NCBI RefSeq assembly: GCF_018143015.1
Contig: NC_054741.1
Coordinates: forward strand, 66,376,697 to 66,440,696
Length of the DNA stretch: 64,000 nucleotides
Direction of reading: 5' to 3'
Source: Lytechinus variegatus
Lineage: Eukaryota; Echinodermata; Echinoidea; Temnopleuroida; Toxopneustidae
A program made the translations under genes and the position numbers. Positions 59,201 through 64,000 of the stretch are shown piece after piece. The notes under the pieces were generated by a model that worked only from the letters and a program-made list of their open reading frames with translations, did not search any database and was not told the origin of the DNA. How positions within the stretch are numbered: position 1 is the first letter of the stretch; the number at the start of each line of letters is the position of its first letter.

Positions 59201-62200
59201 TTATTTGATGAATTTTTCTCAAACCTTCGGCAATATTTTTTATTATTTTTTCTGCTATTTTTACAATAAACTTTTTGTCAGGGTGAACTTCCCCTTTAAT
59301 ACTGGCATCCAAAGGCGCAAGGCCCGTACAAGTAAGACCTACAATAAGTTTACTTTGTTTTGTTGGGAATCCGAGAAACCATGGCAGTAGTATACTGCTG
59401 TGGTGGCTTTCTACAATACCAAGTAAGTACTGGTCATGAGCCTTTGGATGAATTGCAATAATACCTACTTTATTTCAGGAAATTATTTCACAATTGTTCC
59501 AACAAATATAGTGCCTATCGAATTTTTACAATAATAAAACGGTCACCGAAAGTGAAGGGCTTGCTGAAGGGACATTTCGTTTAAAAAGACCCCTCGGTCC
59601 ACCTTTTCTTTCCACCAGAAACTTCATTGTTGAGAGAGAAGGATGATTTATAACATCCCTAATTATTCTAGAACTTTAAAGACATTACCATTGAAAAAAA
59701 ATGATTAAAAAATCTCAGTCTCCTGAAAGGTATTTCAGAAAGCCGTTCGTAAGTTACGAGCGACTTTGCTTGCGACTGGTGATCCTTTCTTGTGGTAAAT
59801 GATACACACCTTATTTTCATTGGTGTTGATTTAGGTCCTAAGAAAGGCTCATCGGTCGTTCGAAAAGTCGCTCGCGACTTGCAGACAGCTTTATGAAACA
59901 CCCACCAGAATCTATATTTCGTTCGAAATTCATCAGAGTTGTTACAGATACTCACCCAATTCCTCATCGCCGTTGGATAATCTTGTTAAGAAGAACGTCA
60001 GGGTTCCAATAGTGAAGACCATGTCAATCTCAAGAAACGCCTGCCAGATAAACAACAAAATAAACGGAGTCGACACAATACATGAGCTGAGGCTTCCGTA
60101 TTCTTTGATCTTTCGCTCTTCGACATCAGAGATATCGTATTCTGGTTTGACTGATTCTTCCTGGGACCTGTCGGTCTCTCTGCCGATGTCCTCGCTGGTG
60201 GAGTTCACTCCATCGAGTCTGTAACTCCCATTGACACCTGTTATCTCCGAGTCAGGGTTACCGACGTACCCTCTGTTGTAGGTACCCTCTAGGTCTTTCA
60301 CCTCCAATGTGGCCTTTGTGGTAGGCCTACAGCAGGTTACCAGTCGGTATTTCTCTGGGAGAGGCCAGGGAATGTACTTGGTGGGAAGGAAGAGGTAGGT
60401 GTTGATGTTTAGAAGAATCACTGACGCGGCCATAATGAAGAAGAAGATGTTGATGGAAAACCCTGAGTCGTGCGCCCTCTGCGTGGAGTAAAGAAAACAA
60501 GCTTGTTTCTGATATTTTTCCACAATTTGCTCAAAAAACACAATTCACATAATATCAGAATTTGCCTGCGACGATAATGTTTTCGGCGAAGATACAATTT
60601 AGATATGTAATTTTCCTTTTTATTCTGTTGAAATCTTATCATTATCATCTGTACCTTCAAAGGCATGATCCATGTTGCAACCTATTTGGTCACTTGAATT
60701 AGGGAAAATAAAAGTGATATTTGAATTTGCTATCATTTGGCATCATCTTTAAAACGCACTATGCAAATCCAACACGTATTATTATTATCATTATTATTAT
60801 TGATTTTTTCATCATCAAACAAGTGTAACAAAAGTTGACCTCACCTTTGCAATAACAAGCATGATGATAGCTGCTCCGTACATAGCATTGATTATTGTAA
60901 TAACGGTAGACTTCTTTTTTCCAAAAAGATTCCCAACCTATGGAAACAAAATAGAATATAATTCAATTGTTTGCGAAATGAAGGTCATTGTGAAGGCGTT
61001 GAAAAAAATTGAGAAATGCAGTGCGATAGCTAGGGGCTGGAATTGTGGGATAGACTCTAATTACATCTTTATTCATGTATTTATTTACCTACACATTTTG
61101 TTCTGTTCAATGAAACTGTTCTTCCCCAATTATTTACATGTATGATTGACTGATTGAGCATTCTTCATATTTTTGATAAATCTGTATCAGTAATCTCAGC
61201 AGACTAAATTGGTACAACCACAATGCCTTAAGGCCACCGCACACCTTACGACCCGACCGGTCGCCGACTGGCTTGCGACTGGGTGAGGGGAGAGGTGACG
61301 TCACAGCGCTGGTCATCTTCACAGTCGCAGACCGGTCAGAGACAAGTCGCAAGGAAAATCGGAAGGATTTGACATGTTGAATCCTTATGACTGGATCGCA
61401 AGCTCAATCCAACCTCCAGCCGATCAGACAGCAGAGTTGCATAACGCGTATTATGATAAACAACGAGCACACGCAGCAGTAAGCGCAATTTCTCAGATGC
61501 TATGCCAAAAAGCAAAAAGCGCATGCGTGAGTCGCAGATCGGATCGCAAGGTGTGCGGTGTCGAGTCTTATGACTGCCTTGCGACTCATCTTAAGGCCAC
61601 CGCTCACCTTATGACCCGACTGGTCGGCGACTGGCTTGCGACTGAGTGAGGGGAGATGAATCGCAAGGCAGTCATAAGCCTCGGCACCGCACACCTTGCG
61701 ATCCTATCTGCGACTCACGCATGCGCTTTTTGCTTTATGGCATAGCGTCTGAGAAATTGCACTTACTACTGCGTATGTGCGTTCTTTATCATAATACGCG
61801 TTATGCAACTCTGCTGTCTGATCGGCTGGAGGCTGGATTGAGCTTGCTATCCAGTCATAAGGATTCGACATGTCAAATCCTTCCGATTTTCCTTGCGACT
61901 TGTCTCTGACCGGTCTGCGACGCTCAGCTGACAAGAGCTGTGACGTCACATCTCCCCTCACCCAGTCGCAAGCCAGTCGGCGACCGGTCGGGTCTTGAGG
62001 TGTGCGGTGGCCTTAAGGCTCATGAAATGATCTGATCGGTCTAAATTAGTTTCAGAATTTGAAGTCTGAATGAATTCTTCTCATATACAGTCATTATGGT
62101 AATTGTAGTCCCCTTCTTTCATAGTGTCATGAACGTTGGCCTGTATGTTGTAACATCTAGAATTGCCAGTAGAACTATCCATGTGTGGATAGGACAGGAT

Positions 62201-63882
62201 ATAGATTTGACGTGCCCCCACCTTATTTTGCCACTATTTTCCCTATTTTATGAGATGTTTACCCGTTTTAAGTGATAAAGTGAAAAGGGTTCGTGTCAAT
62301 AACTTAACAGATAGCTTCGTCCTTTTTGGTTAAAAATAGTTATTGTTTTCCCTTTTGGGTGAAAGAGCAGATTTTCATATTTCCGTGTCAAAATGTTCTA
62401 AGGATACTGACCCATATTTTGTGCACCATCTTTCAAGAAGACATGTATGAGCCCCAAATTTTATGGAGCAGGGAAGGTGGGTATACGGGCAATGATTTTA
62501 TGTTTACATTCTTAACAACCATCATACGGTAACACGTGCTGGCATCATAGGAAGAGGGGGGGGGGGGGGGCAAAGACATAGTCGTATAGAAGTGGTACCA
62601 AGATCGTACATACATCGTACAATATTCGGGAGAGCATCGAATGGTAGCCAAAGTGACATTATCTCAGTAATCGCACAGAGATCATACGATGCCCGTACAA
62701 CACTGTATCATGACTCCGTTAAGGGCAACGATCTTTATGATTCGCAGTTTTTTTTAACTCCACGCTAAAGAAGACCGACTGACCTGCATAGAAGAGAATA
62801 GCATGATGACCCCACCGATGGTGAAGAAGATGGTTCCAGGAAAAACAAGAATGGGGTACGTTGGAGAACTGAGCGCCATCAAAACGTAACCAATCAGAAG
62901 CAGAATACTGTAGATATTAAAGGCAGGGGGTTGGGTGTGAACTAAGTTTTTTTTTAATCTTCTTCTTACAAACATGTTCTGGTAAATTGCTGTATTATAA
63001 TGGACAGGCTAATGAAGTGCGAGCCGAATGTTTTAAAATGAGAAAGAACTATACCAACAGAAATGTTCTTAAGTTTATTTTTCAATACCCATTTTATCGT
63101 ATCAGATTTTTTGAAATATGGTCTCTGGACTGGAAAGATAATAATTGTGGTGAATAGAATCTCCGACAATGGTATATACAAACAAAAATGATGGACGATA
63201 TATAAAAACAGGGTAAGTATAATACGTATTTCAAACATACAAATGTTCGGACGACTCTAAATCCAGCCTTTGCAAACATGCGGATCTACAATAGGTAGTA
63301 TTTTACTATGAAGTCATGCTGCAATTACATAAAAAAAAAACGATCAAAAATATGCCATTCAAAATAATGCAATATATTTCATCAGACTGGGGTCAGTATT
63401 GTTCATATGACGGCAACACATTCCTTGGAATCCACCAGCAGGACTAAATTGAATTATGATTTATAATCATCTACACGGATTTCGATTATTCCAGGGACTT
63501 CTTAAAAATGAATTTGATTGACATGATGGGCTGTATTTGATCTGAATTGAATCGTAATATGATGTTTTTTTTTTCGTTGAATCATTTCATGAATTCTAAT
63601 TCATTTTATTTATTAATGACTCGGGTAGATTGATAAACTGTGTGTCCCTGGACCACTGTGACATAATTACTGTGATTGATGGTATATCTACCTCATGACA
63701 AGTCGAGATAATCTGGTACCGAAACGATCAAAAAGGAACCCAACAGGAAACATGCAGGTTGCCTGAAGAGCAACAGCGATCGAGAACACCAGCTGAAGAC
63801 GACTCTCCTGTTCCGGACACGACATGAGTCCTTCTTCCATACCGAGACCGTCAGTAGCGGTGGTGGTACTGATAAGGCTGAA
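56110..63882 (-). CDS. slc43a3-like: SLC43A3-like transporter B, partial (exons 2-9 of 9), tandem paralogue of A
   Basis: Exons (minus): 63882-63692, 62907-62784, 60937-60845, 60478-59956, 58731-58618, 57855-57660, 57133-57010, 56211-56110, totalling 1467 bp. Every intron falls at the same place and phase as in gene A, so the pair arose by duplication of the whole gene. Exon 1 (helix 1) is expected right of the window. Family marks: D-R-F-G-T-R-L-S-R (MFS motif A), [47 protein letters not shown]. The central loop is acidic and Ser/Thr-rich, unlike the basic loop of A. Predicted plasma-membrane facilitator, with nucleobase transport as the nearest family role. A candidate AATAAA lies about 300 bp after the stop (55808-55803). 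Confidence 0.92.
57010..57133 (-). CDS. slc43a3-like: Transporter B exon 8
   Basis: Acceptor CGTCACAG, donor TTCTGG/GTAAGT. The peptide differs from A only near the end (L-Q-N-Y-L-N-D-D-P-F-W). It holds the 107-bp near-identical tract shared with A. Confidence 0.92.
57660..57855 (-). CDS. slc43a3-like: Transporter B exon 7
   Basis: Acceptor CCCCAG, donor GTGGT/GTAAGT (phase 2). Encodes [25 protein letters not shown] and [10 protein letters not shown]. Confidence 0.9.
58618..58731 (-). CDS. slc43a3-like: Transporter B exon 6
   Basis: Acceptor GCTAG, donor AAAA/GTGATT (phase 1; weaker than in A). Encodes S-W-Y-T-D-V-F-S-I-I-R-F-F and [12 protein letters not shown]. It is 9 bp longer than in A. 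Confidence 0.85.
58799..59295. mobile_element. Palindromic MITE, 'AGGGGAAGTTCACCCTG' family, TTAA duplication
   Basis: The ends AGGGGAAGTTCACCCTGA and CAGGGTGAACTTCCCCT are perfect inverses. TTAA flanks at 58795-58798 and 59296-59299. The arms pair around GACGTCA(C/T)AAA. It lies 67 bp upstream of exon 6 of transporter B, inside intron 5. Confidence 0.85.
59722..59907. mobile_element. MITE, 'TTTCATAAAGCTGTTCGTAAG' family
   Basis: Left end GTATTTCAGAAAGCCGTTCG, right end CAGCTTTATGAAACACCCACC. Inner pairing is GTAAGTTACGAGCGACTT with AAAAGTCGCTCGCGACTTGC. Ends about 50 bp before exon 5 of transporter B on the genomic map (intron 5). Confidence 0.8.
59956..60478 (-). CDS. slc43a3-like: Transporter B exon 5
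   Basis: Acceptor ACGCAG, donor TTGG/GTGAGT (phase 1). Encodes R-A-H-D-S-G-F-S-I-N, then [11 protein letters not shown], an acidic loop of about 90 residues (D-I-S-D-V-E-E-R-K), and T-I-G-T-L-T-F-F-L-T-R-L. The exon is 523 bp against 538 in A. Confidence 0.92.
60845..60937 (-). CDS. slc43a3-like: Transporter B exon 4
   Basis: Acceptor CATAG, donor GCAAAG/GTGAGG. Encodes V-G-N-L-F-G-K-K-K-S-T-V-I-T-I-I-N-A-M-Y, same 93-bp length as in A. Confidence 0.9.
61232..62012. mobile_element. Large near-perfect palindromic element, 'GGCCACCGCACACC' ends, TTAA duplication
   Basis: The ends GGCCACCGCACACCTTACGAC and its inverse flank a 781-bp palindrome, with TTAA on both sides (61228-61231 and 62013-62016). 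The arms pair through CGACTGGCTTGCGACTG, GTCAGAGACAAGTCGCAAGG, GGATTGAGCTTGC and GCGCATGCGTGAGTCGCAG. A second TTAAGGCCACCGC end lies inside at 61591, so one copy is probably nested in or fused to another. GC-rich and without a real ORF. It lies in intron 3 of transporter B. Confidence 0.85.
62017..62783. other. Remainder of transporter B intron 3
   Basis: A poly-G run at 62558-62570; no exon or structured repeat recognised. Confidence 0.4.
62784..62907 (-). CDS. slc43a3-like: Transporter B exon 3
   Basis: Acceptor CTACAG, donor ATGCAG/GTCAGT. Encodes G-Y-V-L-M-A-L-S-S-P-T-Y-P and F-P-G-T-I-F-F-T-I-G-G-V, clearly diverged from A at the DNA level. Confidence 0.9.
62908..63691. other. Transporter B intron 2
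   Basis: No additional exon or clear repeat recognised. Confidence 0.5.
63692..63882 (-). CDS. slc43a3-like: Transporter B exon 2
   Basis: Acceptor ATCTTCAG, donor ATGAG/GTAGAT (phase 2). Encodes external loop 1 with S-C-P-E-Q-E-S-R, helix 2 and F-D-R-F-G-T-R-L-S-R, the canonical form of MFS motif A (gene A has D-H-Y-G). Confidence 0.88.
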
Positions 63883-64000
63883 CTGAAGATATAATTCGCG
63901 ATATATTTTGATGATGTTGATTATGACGTCAGTTGCTAGTATTCGCAATCAAAACGAGGACGGATTCTGCAATATAGTAAATCTATTGAAAATGCCCGTC

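Noticed and set aside
61134..61961. Several 60-94-codon frames on both strands
   Set aside because: They mirror each other because the region is a palindromic transposable element.

Overview
This is an animal genomic window with long introns, GT-AG splicing and very dense transposon-derived DNA. The repeat content (long palindromic MITEs, foldback elements, CA/TG microsatellites) suggests a marine invertebrate, most likely an echinoderm such as a sea urchin. That guess rests on the general look of the repeats, not on a diagnostic gene, so it is moderate. No prokaryotic, viral, plasmid or CRISPR features were seen.

Three protein-coding genes could be assembled exon by exon, all on the minus strand, with compatible splice phases throughout. 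(1) 21292-11767: an eight-exon, 333-residue type II membrane protein of the uronyl/heparan-sulfate 2-O-sulfotransferase family, closest in look to uronyl 2-sulfotransferase (UST). (2) 41943-28930: a nine-exon, 544-residue SLC43A3-like major-facilitator transporter (the vertebrate member is the equilibrative nucleobase transporter ENBT1). (3) 63882-56110: a tandem paralogue of gene 2 with exon structure and phases conserved; its first exon lies beyond the right edge. Genes 2 and 3 are a head-to-tail duplicate pair. Their exon 8 is nearly identical over 107 bp, intron edge included, although other exons have diverged, which suggests local gene conversion or strong constraint.

Layout. 1-9.1 kb is non-genic: a LINE 3' end, a direct duplication of about 1.5 kb, a very large inverted repeat built from short units, an hAT-type element with a perfect 8-bp target duplication, and several MITEs. 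9.1-11.8 kb is plain intergenic sequence. 11.8-21.3 kb is the sulfotransferase gene, with a 3.1-kb foldback element in intron 4. 21.3-28.9 kb is a MITE cluster plus a tRNA-derived SINE and a tandem array carrying nuclear-receptor-like DR1 motifs. 28.9-41.9 kb is transporter A, whose introns hold a nested foldback, a minisatellite-like foldback and a decayed PIF/Harbinger transposon with transposase. 42-56.1 kb is intergenic and holds an end-to-end but decayed L1/Tx1-like LINE (48575-53895) with a 14-bp target duplication. 56.1-64 kb is transporter B.

The genes do not form an obvious pathway; the two transporters are simply tandem duplicates. I found no clear new biological system. The most informative items are the occupied/empty insertion-site pairs inside the duplicated block, the set of palindromic elements that share TTAA targets, the transporter exon-8 tract, and the altered PAPS-loop residues in the sulfotransferase.
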